Of a stretch of DNA of 64,000 nucleotides, positions 8,749-17,251 are shown piece after piece (position 1 is the first letter of the stretch; each line of letters begins with the position of its first letter). Made by a program: the position numbers and the translations under genes. The stretch lies in contig JAYWFU010000128.1 in NCBI GenBank assembly GCA_043778625.1, forward strand, positions 67,944-131,943, in the 5' to 3' direction. The notes beneath the pieces are model-generated. The model was not told where the DNA came from and did not search any database. It saw only the letters and a program-made list of their open reading frames with translations. The stretch is from JACMRI01 sp043778625 (GTDB lineage Bacteria; Bacteroidota; Bacteroidia; UBA4408).

Positions 8749-9687
8749 TTAAATAATATAGCTAGTGTTGTTTAATAATTTTTGTAAGCCTTGTTCCAGC
8801 GGTAATAAATCAGTGGTGAGCAATGTTTTCATTTTGCTAATATCAGGGCAACGCCTTGTCATGTCGCCCTCTTTAAGCGCAGCTACGTGTATTATTTTAG
8901 AAGTTGATTGGGTAACACGTATAATAGTTTGTGCTAATTCTAGTATGGTAATTTCATTTTCGCCACCTACGTTTATAGTGTCGTTTATAAATTTATTTTG
9001 TAAAAAAGCAGTGGTGCAGGCCGCTATATTATCATCAATAAAGCAAAATGTGCGTGTTTGCAAACCATTGCCGTACACAATAATATCTTCGTTTTTAAGC
9101 GCAGCATTCAAATACTTACTTACCACAAAATCTTTGCTTTGCTTGGGTCCGTAAGTATTAAAAAACCTAAATATAGTATAAGGGAGCTTGTATTGTTGTT
9201 CGTACGAACGAATAAAAGCTTCGCCTACATTTTTAACAATGGCATAGGGCAAACGAGAGTTAAGCGGAGTAGTTTCTTCGTTTTGAGGAAACTCTACAGG
9301 TTCGCCATACACCTCGCTCGACGACGAATAAAACACTCGTTTTACGCCACCGTCTTTGCACAGAGTTAATATGTTTTTGATGCCTGTGATGTCATCTAAC
9401 ACCATAGTAGGATTATCCAACGTGCGCTTAACGCCTACCAACGCTGCGTAATGAAACACATAATCAAATTTATGGCTTTGGAACACAGGTGCTATTTGCT
9501 CCCACACATTTACGTCAGCCTCCACAAACTCAATATTATTGTATGTGCCAACGGGTATTTTAATATGCTCACCAGTTATAAAATTATCCACTACAACAAT
9601 TTTATAATCAGTATAGTGCGATAAATTTTCGGCAAGGCAACTGGCTATAAACCCAGCTCCTCCTGTAATAAGTACGGTTGTTGGCAT
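8749..9687 (-). CDS. NAD-dependent sugar-nucleotide epimerase/dehydratase
   Basis: Extended SDR protein of 312 aa. ITGGAGFIAS (7-16) is the NAD-binding glycine motif, the active-site tyrosine and lysine are Y148 and K152 (PYAIVKN), preceded by SSSSEVYGE (121-129). RFFNTYGP is the conserved sugar-nucleotide block. These features suit UDP-glucose/glucuronate-type epimerases or decarboxylases; the exact substrate is uncertain. It is the leading gene of a pair with the polyprenyl synthase, a coupling that may reflect cell-envelope glycan synthesis. Confidence 0.85.
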   Translation of the reverse strand: MPTTVLITGGAGFIASCLAENLSHYTDYKIVVVDNFITGEHIKIPVGTYNNIEFVEADVNVWEQIAPVFQSHKFDYVFHYAALVGVKRTLDNPTMVLDDITGIKNILTLCKDGGVKRVFYSSSSEVYGEPVEFPQNEETTPLNSRLPYAIVKNVGEAFIRSYEQQYKLPYTIFRFFNTYGPKQSKDFVVSKYLNAALKNEDIIVYGNGLQTRTFCFIDDNIAACTTAFLQNKFINDTINVGGENEITILELAQTIIRVTQSTSKIIHVAALKEGDMTRRCPDISKMKTLLTTDLLPLEQGLQKLLNNTSYII

Positions 9688-9722
9688 TTAATTTAAGTTA
9701 AAAATACGAGCTGTAAAAAAAA

Positions 9723-10244
9723 TTATTTTTCTAATGCGTATTTCGAATTTATGAACGTTCCGTTTTTAACAATAATAGTATCGCCATTATTGGCTACCTT
9801 AAAACTATATTTACCCGCAACACGTTTTGTAGGCACGTCGGCACTAGTAATTTCAAGGTTTCCTTCAAACGAAATTAAATTAACAAGTACACCATTACGA
9901 GGAAATTTCAAAAAGAACACACAATATTTATCATTGGCATTTAACGGATTAAGGTTGGTGTATTTACCCTCAGGTTTTTGTGTATTACCTCGCTTTGCTA
10001 CGTAGTTAGCACTAATGGTAGTGTTTAACGTACCTGTTTTTCCATTACTCATAGCTAATTCAAATTTTGTAACGGTATCATGTTCGGTGGTAAGATAGCA
10101 CGCATTTAGGCTATCTACACCTCTAAACGCACGCCCATCAATAAGTGCAGCTTCATATTGAGGGAGCTCGTATTCGGGGGCTTTATTTTTGTTACATGCT
10201 GTAATTATTACAAGCAAGGTTAGTAGTAATGTTAATTGTTTCAT
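9723..10244 (-). CDS. Lipoprotein of unknown function
   Basis: A 173-aa protein with a type II signal peptide, lipobox ITAC (cysteine 17), then a beta-rich domain. It resembles the many small Bacteroidota lipoproteins that carry one immunoglobulin- or lipocalin-like domain, but I do not recognise a family. The start lies 5 bases from the stop of the 75-aa lipoprotein gene upstream (10250), so they form a bicistronic unit. Confidence 0.7.
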   Translation of the reverse strand: MKQLTLLLTLLVIITACNKNKAPEYELPQYEAALIDGRAFRGVDSLNACYLTTEHDTVTKFELAMSNGKTGTLNTTISANYVAKRGNTQKPEGKYTNLNPLNANDKYCVFFLKFPRNGVLVNLISFEGNLEITSADVPTKRVAGKYSFKVANNGDTIIVKNGTFINSKYALEK

Positions 10245-10249
10245 TGTGT

Positions 10250-10477
10250 TTAATCTTTAATAAGTGTACAAGTTATGGTTACTCCCGCTTCGGTTTTGCT
10301 CAATGCTTCGCAGTTAGCTTGTGCCGTTTTAGCTTCTTTTTTAGCAAGGTGTTTGTACGGATAGTTTTTTACTTCGTTGGTAAACACTTTGTCTTTAGTA
10401 ACGCACTGGCACGAATAGTCTTTAGAGCAACTACTTAGTGTAGCTACAGCAAGTAGTAATGGCACAATTATTTTCAT
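10250..10477 (-). CDS. Small lipoprotein with SCQC motif
   Basis: A 75-aa precursor with lipobox LSSC (cysteine 17) and a mature part starting SKDYSCQC. Two further cysteines (in ANCEAL and TCTLIKD) could pair with the SCQC cysteines, giving a small disulfide-stabilised lipoprotein. Such short proteins are common in Bacteroidota and have no known role. It precedes the 173-aa lipoprotein by 5 bases. Confidence 0.65.
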   Translation of the reverse strand: MKIIVPLLLAVATLSSCSKDYSCQCVTKDKVFTNEVKNYPYKHLAKKEAKTAQANCEALSKTEAGVTITCTLIKD

Positions 10478-10528
10478 TGATTGAATGGTGTTATTTTTTT
10501 TTAAAAACTAATATGCACAAATATAACA

Positions 10529-10560
10529 AATGCGGTTGTACTAGCAAGTACAACCGCATT
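10529..10560 (-). terminator. Hairpin terminator after the OmpA/TPR gene
   Basis: A perfect 14-base stem (10529-10542 and 10547-10560) with a 4-base loop, placed 63 bases after the stop of the minus-strand gene at 10623. The minus-strand sequence after the stem is TTTG then AT-rich, a modest T tract. Confidence 0.65.
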
Positions 10561-10622
10561 ATTTAAAAATAGAATTATATAACAGAAAGTTAATTACAGA
10601 CCATCTAAGACTTATTAATAAA

Positions 10623-12317
10623 TTACAAGCCTGTTAATTGCGTTGCAAATTTAGTAAATTCCTTATCGCCTTTGGCTAAGTTTTTTAACGAAGCATCTTT
10701 ATTAATTGCTGCTTTTAGGGCATCTAACATACTTGTTGCGTTACCCATACGTGCATTAATTACTGCTTTTAAGTAGTAGCCCATTGCTGAATTTGCATCT
10801 TTGCTAGCCTCTAATATACTTAATGCGGCATCTTTATTACCTGCTAACAAGTTAGCTAATGCTGCGTTAAACGACTTATCATTACCGTAGTTGCTTACCG
10901 CTTGGCTGTATTCGCCTTTAGCTATTTGTAAGCTGGCCATGTTACCGTTTACTTCAGCACCTGCGCCTGCAGCGTTTTTGTACATGCTTTCAGCGGTAGC
11001 CTTGTCGCCACTTAATTGTGCCACAACACCTAGGTTGTTTTGTACAGTTTTGTTGTTAGCGTTTAATTTATTTGCTTTTTCAAATTCAGCTTTAGCATCT
11101 GATATTTTATTTTGCATCAAATACACTCCCCCTAAGTTGTTAGATGGGCGCCAATCGTACACAAATTTAGCTTGTGCTGCTTTGTAGATAGTTGCTTTAG
11201 CGGCTAAGTCAGTTTGTAAGTTAGCGGCATATAATAACTCCTCTACATTTAGTTGATCAGGAGCTGATGTTGCTAATTGCTTTAGTTCATCATCAGTCTT
11301 AGCTGGTTTTTCGGCGTTAATTGCTATTTTCGAGCGGCGTAGTTTAGGAAAAATATCATCAGCTAATTCAGTATATGCTTTTGAAATATTTTTCATTTCT
11401 TTTTCGCGTACTTCTAAATCAGGGTAGGTAGTTAAGATACGTAATATCATATCTTTATCTGCTATTTTAGATTGGTTCATTAATTCTTTAAAGCCTTCCC
11501 AATCTTCGGGTGTAGCGGTTTTAGCGTAAAAACCGTCTTGCGCACCTGCTTCTAATTTATATTTTTTAAACATTGCTTTTACTGCATTAGCGGCGGTGTT
11601 ACCTCGTTGGTTAGCAAGGTCAGCATTTTTGGTTTCAATACCATCTGGCGATGCATACGATGCTATACTCACTCCCTTAATAGTGTAAGCATTGGTCGTT
11701 CCGTCTTTAATAAATTTGTCTAACGCAGCTACATCTTCCGCTTTTAATTCGGTAGGACGCACAGCATCAGAATTTATTGTATACAATATATCAGCGTTGG
11801 TACTAAACGCTGTCATTTTAGGCATTGCGTCTTTAGCCATAATTGCTTTTTGGTCGTTCATTACCAATAGTTGAGTGGTAATAGTAGCCTCCGCTAATTC
11901 AGCATTATAGGTTTTTGTTTTGCCTTTTAAGTTACCATCAATATGGCCTACTAACTTAGCATCACGCATTTCGGGAGTGTAGGCAATAACATCGCTATAC
12001 GAAATTTTGCCCCCAGTTTTCCAATCTACCACTGTACCTTTGGCATCTTTAACCTTAGTACCTACCAATGTTATTGGTTTAAGTACCTTGTCGCCATTAG
12101 CTGTTTTAATTGTAGGAGTAAATACGGCAGTAGCTTTTGGATGAAAAGTTTTGGCAGGTATCATTCCTTCAATTTTTACACGTACACTATCTCCTACTAA
12201 TTCAAGTGGCGATGGGGTAACGGTGTACGAGTTTTTGTCTAATTTTAAACTCTTGCAGCTAGATATTGCTATAACTGCTGTAGTAGCAAATAATAAACTT
12301 TTTTTTGTGGTGTTCAT
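10623..12317 (-). CDS. OmpA-like and TPR-containing lipoprotein
   Basis: A 564-aa lipoprotein (ISSCKS, cysteine 21). The first 160 residues are a beta-rich domain of unknown type. Residues about 170-320 form an OmpA C-terminal-like domain; NADLANQRGNTAANAV corresponds to the conserved helix that binds the diaminopimelate of peptidoglycan. From about 350 to the end there are TPR-type helical repeats (for example NNLGGVYLMQNKISDAKAEF). It probably anchors an envelope complex between outer membrane and peptidoglycan. The partner is unknown. It has its own promoter candidate and terminator. Confidence 0.75.
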   Translation of the reverse strand: MNTTKKSLLFATTAVIAISSCKSLKLDKNSYTVTPSPLELVGDSVRVKIEGMIPAKTFHPKATAVFTPTIKTANGDKVLKPITLVGTKVKDAKGTVVDWKTGGKISYSDVIAYTPEMRDAKLVGHIDGNLKGKTKTYNAELAEATITTQLLVMNDQKAIMAKDAMPKMTAFSTNADILYTINSDAVRPTELKAEDVAALDKFIKDGTTNAYTIKGVSIASYASPDGIETKNADLANQRGNTAANAVKAMFKKYKLEAGAQDGFYAKTATPEDWEGFKELMNQSKIADKDMILRILTTYPDLEVREKEMKNISKAYTELADDIFPKLRRSKIAINAEKPAKTDDELKQLATSAPDQLNVEELLYAANLQTDLAAKATIYKAAQAKFVYDWRPSNNLGGVYLMQNKISDAKAEFEKANKLNANNKTVQNNLGVVAQLSGDKATAESMYKNAAGAGAEVNGNMASLQIAKGEYSQAVSNYGNDKSFNAALANLLAGNKDAALSILEASKDANSAMGYYLKAVINARMGNATSMLDALKAAINKDASLKNLAKGDKEFTKFATQLTGL

Positions 12318-12360
12318 GTATTCTTGGGTTAATTGGTTGAATGGTGTTTTTAATTAATGG

Positions 12361-12392
12361 CGAAAGTATTAAAAAGTTTTCAACACGCCAAA
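12361..12392 (-). promoter_or_regulatory. Promoter candidate for the OmpA/TPR gene
   Basis: On the minus strand TTTG (12389-12392) is followed after 20 bases by TACTTTCG (12361-12368), one mismatch from TAnnTTTG, 43 bases before the ATG. Confidence 0.45.
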
Positions 12393-12443
12393 CTATAATA
12401 GTTGAGATATTACCCCATTTTAAACAACACAAATTATTATTAC

Positions 12444-15185
12444 CTACTCCTTCACTACCTTAAACGTTGTGCTTACGCCCTCCGCATTAGTAAGCTGCAA
12501 TAAGTACATGCCCGTAGGATACTCGGCTATGCTTAGTTGGTTGTTAGTTACATGCCCTTGCTTGAGTAGTGCGCTGTGTAGGCTTTGCAATGTGTAGGTG
12601 TAAGTATCCCAATTAGGGTTATTAATGGTAAGTGTGCCGTTGGTGGGGTTGGGGTACACGTCTAGTTGGTCGTAGGTGTGTATGTGCGCAGGGGAAAATG
12701 GCTTGGCGGTAGTGGTTGTAGGACTTGGTGCACCACCTTTGGTGGCGGTGTTAGCCGTTGTTATGCCTGTAGTTGTACTCACGCTAGGCTGTGCTAACCT
12801 ATGCCCACTATAAGCACTACCACAATTATTTATACGCATAGCTACCGTTGAACCTGCTTTAGCACTAAAGCCTGCGCCTAGCTTAACGTTACTACCCGCT
12901 ACAAACTCCACGTGGCTTGCGGGCTGGCACACTACGGGTGCTACTGTAGCCACATTAACATTGTGGTAAGCTTGGTAGCTAAGTAAGTTGGGTTGCGTAA
13001 AGTTTTTATTATCTATGGCATAATCGTAGGTACAGCAAGGTGAGTTAATGTACTCACCGTAGTACACATCATCATGGGCAGTGCCGTAGCCTATACCACT
13101 TACATCGTTAAACGAATACAAAGTAGTGTTACTAATATTGTTAGTAGCATTAGCTTTCATTTGTGTGGCTTCGTAATTAGCATCGCTAACATCATAGGTT
13201 ACGCGGTTCTCGCGGAACACGGTAGCTATATCGTCTCTATCGCAGCCTGTGGGTGTAGTATTAATTAACCAATTATAATACTCGTAAATGTTTTGACGCT
13301 CTAAATCTAAGGGGAGCGTACCATTTTTTACAGCAATAAAAAAATCAGCTATTTGCTTAAACGATAATGATACGTAATCAGTGCCTTTTGCATAACTGGA
13401 TTTTGCACGAGTATTTATTTGAAGTAAATCAGTATCGTATTTATGTGGATAATTGAGATCATTATCGTTATAATCAGTAGTAGGTTTCCAACTGGGTATT
13501 TTATCAGCTCCATCGTATAAATCAAACAACGCACAAGCGATGTTGTACTCACTCCTAAAACCATTGTTTACCTGATTGTTGGGTTCAAGGCTAAATACTT
13601 TAGGGTTGCGTAACTCCAAGGGAGCGTCTTTAGTGTAATGCCCTGCGCCTGGTATCGATTTTGCCCAATCAAACTCGTTGTCCTCCTGCCAATATTCTAA
13701 GTCGCACATTTGTGCAAAGGCATATCCCCAGCCTTCTGTCCATACTTCGCGTGGTGTTTTTTCGTCTTGCCATGGGTGGTTGGCTACAGCCCCAGTGTGC
13801 GGATAACCACCTTGTAAGCGGTTCATTACATGATGCCCAAACTCGTGGTACACTACTGTTTTGCGGTGGGTGTCGTCAGTTTCTAAATAAATACGATAGC
13901 CAAATGCAGGATGTAACACTGGGTCGTAGTGCGATGATTGACCAAATACATTACTATTTATGTACACATTAACTGTAATGCCATTAGGCATATCAACTGA
14001 AGAGTAGTGCTTACGCACAAACTTATAAGCATTGTGTATATAGTGCAATGTTACAAAGGGGGCTTTATCTACATAACTAATATTCCAGTCAACACCTGTT
14101 TTGAGACCATTGTTTTGTACACCCATTGCACTAAAAACAGTAGCATGTAAGTTATACAAAATATTATTAGTTTGGCTTGGCTTAACAACAATGTCAAAGT
14201 CTCCGTTGTCGTCAGATACTAAACGAAGTATTAATTTACCTTGATTAAATATTTTTCGCACATCAAAATTATAGCTTAACGAGTAGTTGCCATCAGCATC
14301 AATTATTCCGCCTGCTTTTACATGTTTTATTCCGTATTGTATCCATACTAATTGTATATGTACGCCCGATAGTGGTGGATATAGGTTGTAAAAATTATCG
14401 TAATCGCTTGTTTTGTTAAATGTTACATAGCCCTGTATAGTACCTTGATAATTATTTTTTGCTAAAGCGGCACTACTTTTTTGCGAAGTAGTATTGTTTG
14501 TATAATTAACAGAATCTTGATCCATCAATGCTTGTAATTGTGCAGGTGTTCGGGCTTTCATTACTATACCATAAGGCATATTGGGCAGTTGTACTACGTA
14601 TTCATTTTCGATTTCGTACACTGTTTTAGTAGTGTCAGTGTTAGGTAAACGTGTACTTACGGGTAGGCTATCTTTGGATATATACACGCGTGTAGGCGCA
14701 ACACCTGTAGTGGGTTGGTTCCATTGGCGAGGCAAGTTCAAGTAGTCGTATTTGTTCCAAAGTTCTATAGTATTGTAAGGGGTAAAAAACACCACTACCT
14801 GTGTAGCCTTAGTGTTACGTGCACCTTGTGCAGAGTGGCTATGCACAGTTACATCTATTTGATCAGGGTAGTAAGGCAAGTTATTTACTGGGTAGTTTAC
14901 ACTTGTGGTAACCAAAGCACTATCGCCTACATATAGTACCGTTTTGTTGTAGCTAGCACTATTACTAGCATTAAACCCATTAGGGAGGTGAGTAAACGAT
15001 AGCGAATCTAAGTAAGCGGTATCGCTAGTAAATACCTTAAACTGTAGTGTAAAACTCCCAGTAAGGCTAGTTATTTCCGTACTTGTAAAACCAAGTGCTA
15101 TGTTGCTATAATTACCTGCGCCACACTGCTGGGCTTGTAGTTTTGTAGCAAAAAATAGTAAGGTTATAAATAATATTGTTTTCAT
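12444..15185 (-). CDS. Secreted zinc metalloprotease with T9SS sorting domain
   Basis: A 913-aa precursor with an N-terminal signal peptide (about 1-19). Zinc ligands are H447 and H451 in HEFGHH with E448 as general base, and E484 in WTEGWGYAF as likely third ligand, the gluzincin arrangement. After the catalytic domain comes a stretch near 765-795 (VEFVAGSNVKLGAGFSAKAG) of the adhesive type common in T9SS cargo, and the last 70 residues, from VYPNPTNG, are the type A T9SS C-terminal sorting domain. Exported through the outer membrane and attached to or released from the surface. It is the last gene of a five-gene minus-strand block. Confidence 0.85.
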   Translation of the reverse strand: MKTILFITLLFFATKLQAQQCGAGNYSNIALGFTSTEITSLTGSFTLQFKVFTSDTAYLDSLSFTHLPNGFNASNSASYNKTVLYVGDSALVTTSVNYPVNNLPYYPDQIDVTVHSHSAQGARNTKATQVVVFFTPYNTIELWNKYDYLNLPRQWNQPTTGVAPTRVYISKDSLPVSTRLPNTDTTKTVYEIENEYVVQLPNMPYGIVMKARTPAQLQALMDQDSVNYTNNTTSQKSSAALAKNNYQGTIQGYVTFNKTSDYDNFYNLYPPLSGVHIQLVWIQYGIKHVKAGGIIDADGNYSLSYNFDVRKIFNQGKLILRLVSDDNGDFDIVVKPSQTNNILYNLHATVFSAMGVQNNGLKTGVDWNISYVDKAPFVTLHYIHNAYKFVRKHYSSVDMPNGITVNVYINSNVFGQSSHYDPVLHPAFGYRIYLETDDTHRKTVVYHEFGHHVMNRLQGGYPHTGAVANHPWQDEKTPREVWTEGWGYAFAQMCDLEYWQEDNEFDWAKSIPGAGHYTKDAPLELRNPKVFSLEPNNQVNNGFRSEYNIACALFDLYDGADKIPSWKPTTDYNDNDLNYPHKYDTDLLQINTRAKSSYAKGTDYVSLSFKQIADFFIAVKNGTLPLDLERQNIYEYYNWLINTTPTGCDRDDIATVFRENRVTYDVSDANYEATQMKANATNNISNTTLYSFNDVSGIGYGTAHDDVYYGEYINSPCCTYDYAIDNKNFTQPNLLSYQAYHNVNVATVAPVVCQPASHVEFVAGSNVKLGAGFSAKAGSTVAMRINNCGSAYSGHRLAQPSVSTTTGITTANTATKGGAPSPTTTTAKPFSPAHIHTYDQLDVYPNPTNGTLTINNPNWDTYTYTLQSLHSALLKQGHVTNNQLSIAEYPTGMYLLQLTNAEGVSTTFKVVKE

Positions 15186-15196
15186 AATTATGTTTT

Positions 15197-15850
15197 TTAT
15201 TTAATAATGTTATGACGTAAGAGGTTCCATCTAACGTTTGCGGTATCTAAGTAACTTATTATTCCTATTCCTCTATTCATAACAATTTCATAGCTGTGAT
15301 CAAATACAATACTCGGTCTTGTGCGTTCTATAATACATTCAGTGTAATTTATATTGTCTATTTTGTAGTTATTGGTGTCTTTTAGACCTATATTAACCCA
15401 CTTATCATCAGGGTAAAAAAAGCTAACACCGACTGTTTTACGTCCAGTTTGTAAGCCAAACCAATAATTATCTTTAGTATAGTTTTGCACACGGTTTAAA
15501 TCTAAATTAATGTAGTACACTAGGTAAACTTTGTTGTGACATTCGTTGTATTTATTATTTAAAATTTCAACACTCATATTTTCATAACATTGTTTTTGGT
15601 AACAGTTGCACCCACTTTTCTCAAGGCTTTCGGTGCCTATGTAGCTATTGCACACCCAGTGGCTGTCTGTAGCTAATGTAGTTTGGTTTTGGTACACCCA
15701 GTAAGTACCTGGTTTAAAATAAAAGTAGTCTTTAACCTTTTGTGCTATTTCAATACGGTTGCCCTTTCGGCAAGCTATGCGTTGCTTGCGGTTGGTGCAG
15801 TTGCTTAACAATAGGTAGATTAGTACTGTTAGGTATAGTATAGTTTTCAT
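15197..15850 (-). CDS. Cys-rich lipoprotein, paralogue A
   Basis: A 217-aa lipoprotein (lipobox LSNC, cysteine 18). It shares with the next gene upstream the block YFYFKPGTYWVYQNQTTL, then DSHWVCNSYIG and a CNCY..CxEN cysteine cluster. I do not recognise the family. The two genes are plainly a tandem duplication followed by divergence, since the order of all blocks, including the C-terminal RWNL motif, is kept. It precedes the metalloprotease gene by 11 bases. Confidence 0.7.
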   Translation of the reverse strand: MKTILYLTVLIYLLLSNCTNRKQRIACRKGNRIEIAQKVKDYFYFKPGTYWVYQNQTTLATDSHWVCNSYIGTESLEKSGCNCYQKQCYENMSVEILNNKYNECHNKVYLVYYINLDLNRVQNYTKDNYWFGLQTGRKTVGVSFFYPDDKWVNIGLKDTNNYKIDNINYTECIIERTRPSIVFDHSYEIVMNRGIGIISYLDTANVRWNLLRHNIIK

Positions 15851-15856
15851 GTTATG

Positions 15857-16522
15857 TTATTTTAAAATGTTTGACTTAATTAAATTCCAGCGTGTGGAGT
15901 CGTTACTGTTTACGTAACTTATTATTCCCACATTTTTATTCATTATTACTTCTTTATAACGTCCGTAAATATTACCTAATGTGCGGCGTTGCACATTACA
16001 CTCTATATAGTTTACACCGTTAATAATACAGTTAGCCGTGTCTTTATACCCATCTCCAAACCAAGTTCCATCCATTAAAAAAACATTTCCATAACCTTGA
16101 TTAGTTAATGTAAAATAAAAATCAACTCCTAAATATTGTTTATACTCGTCTTGCACAGTTATAATGTAGCGCAAGTATTCATGTGTATTGCTACCATCGT
16201 TGCAGCCGTTGTACTTAGGGCTAAGTATGTTTACAAACATGTTTTCGAAACACATGTGGTTATAACAATTACAACCAACTTTATCGTAGGTTACACTAGC
16301 TGTGCCTAGGTAGCTATCGCATACCCAGTGGCTGTCTACCTCAAGGGTAGTTTGGTTTTGGTACACCCAATACGTGCCATGTTTAAAATAAAAATAGTCT
16401 TTAACCGTTTGTGGTATGCGTACTTTTTTGTTATTGCGGCATAGTACCTCGTCGCGCACGGTGCAACTAACAATCGTTAGTTGTGTTAATAGTAGTACGA
16501 TTAATTTTAGCAGGGGTTTCAT
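15857..16522 (-). CDS. Cys-rich lipoprotein, paralogue B
   Basis: A 221-aa lipoprotein (VSC lipobox, cysteine 20) and tandem paralogue of the 217-aa protein downstream. Conserved features are YFYFKHGTYWVYQNQTTL, DSHWVCDSYLG, the CNCYNHMCFEN cysteine cluster and the end DSTRWNLIKSNILK. The position between an outer-membrane barrel gene and the second copy (3-base and 6-base gaps) indicates one transcript. Function unknown; perhaps a periplasmic-side or surface lipoprotein working with the barrel. Confidence 0.7.
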   Translation of the reverse strand: MKPLLKLIVLLLTQLTIVSCTVRDEVLCRNNKKVRIPQTVKDYFYFKHGTYWVYQNQTTLEVDSHWVCDSYLGTASVTYDKVGCNCYNHMCFENMFVNILSPKYNGCNDGSNTHEYLRYIITVQDEYKQYLGVDFYFTLTNQGYGNVFLMDGTWFGDGYKDTANCIINGVNYIECNVQRRTLGNIYGRYKEVIMNKNVGIISYVNSNDSTRWNLIKSNILK

Positions 16523-16525
16523 AGC

Positions 16526-17239
16526 TTAGATACTTATAGTTAACGATAGCATCAAATTATTATAACGAGGGTTACGTGCCAAGTAGCCAGCTTTGCTATA
16601 GAAAGAGTTCTTGTGCTGAGTGAAGTAATTATGCTCTAAGCTTACTCCAAAGTTTTTAAAGGCATAACTTACTCCAACAATTGTTTTAAAGTAGCCTATC
16701 GGAAACCGCGTGTAAACATCAGTGTCATAAAATGAAAAACTATTAGTAGGTTTGTTTAATTGGTATTGCCATTGCAATGTTTTATTTAACAATTGTTTTT
16801 CTTCAAGGCGCTGAATAAACACCCATATAGGCGCACCTCCAGCAAATAGTTGTAGATTACTGTGCTTACTAAATTGCGTAATTGTGTATTGTAAACGTAT
16901 TGGCGCTTCTAAGGAATTATTTATAAGTACGTAATACACGTTTTTAACACTACCATTAGTTAGCGGAATAGTATACGTGTCAAACAATAGCGTACGATAA
17001 TAATAGCCTAAACCCGTTTGCAGGCTTAGTTTTTTACTTTTACGAAAATGTATGTTGTAATTAGCTTCCAGCCCAAACGACCGAAACGATTTTTTACCCA
17101 AAGCACTCCCTCCTATATAATGTGCCTTAAAACTCCAATTGTATTTGGTTAAAGAAGAATCTTTTTGCGCTACTACGTTATTAAAATTACCAAGCAACAA
17201 GTAACAACTTAATGTTGTTATAAATAATGTATGTTTCAT
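16526..17239 (-). CDS. Outer-membrane beta-barrel protein
   Basis: A 237-aa protein with a signal peptide (about 1-25, ending NVVAQ) and a run of amphipathic strands rich in Y, F, G and N, such as LSLQTGLGYYYRTLLF and FKTIVGVSYAFKNFGVSLEHNYF. It ends NLMLSLTISI, a typical last strand. It matches the small outer-membrane barrels of Bacteroidota. It is second in the five-gene block, 12 bases after the tail-fibre-like gene. Confidence 0.65.
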   Translation of the reverse strand: MKHTLFITTLSCYLLLGNFNNVVAQKDSSLTKYNWSFKAHYIGGSALGKKSFRSFGLEANYNIHFRKSKKLSLQTGLGYYYRTLLFDTYTIPLTNGSVKNVYYVLINNSLEAPIRLQYTITQFSKHSNLQLFAGGAPIWVFIQRLEEKQLLNKTLQWQYQLNKPTNSFSFYDTDVYTRFPIGYFKTIVGVSYAFKNFGVSLEHNYFTQHKNSFYSKAGYLARNPRYNNLMLSLTISI

Positions 17240-17251
17240 AATAGTAAATTA

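Noticed and set aside
8765..9369. Plus-strand ORFs opposite the epimerase gene
   Set aside because: They are antisense shadows of a clear SDR gene; the codon pattern and motifs support the minus strand only.
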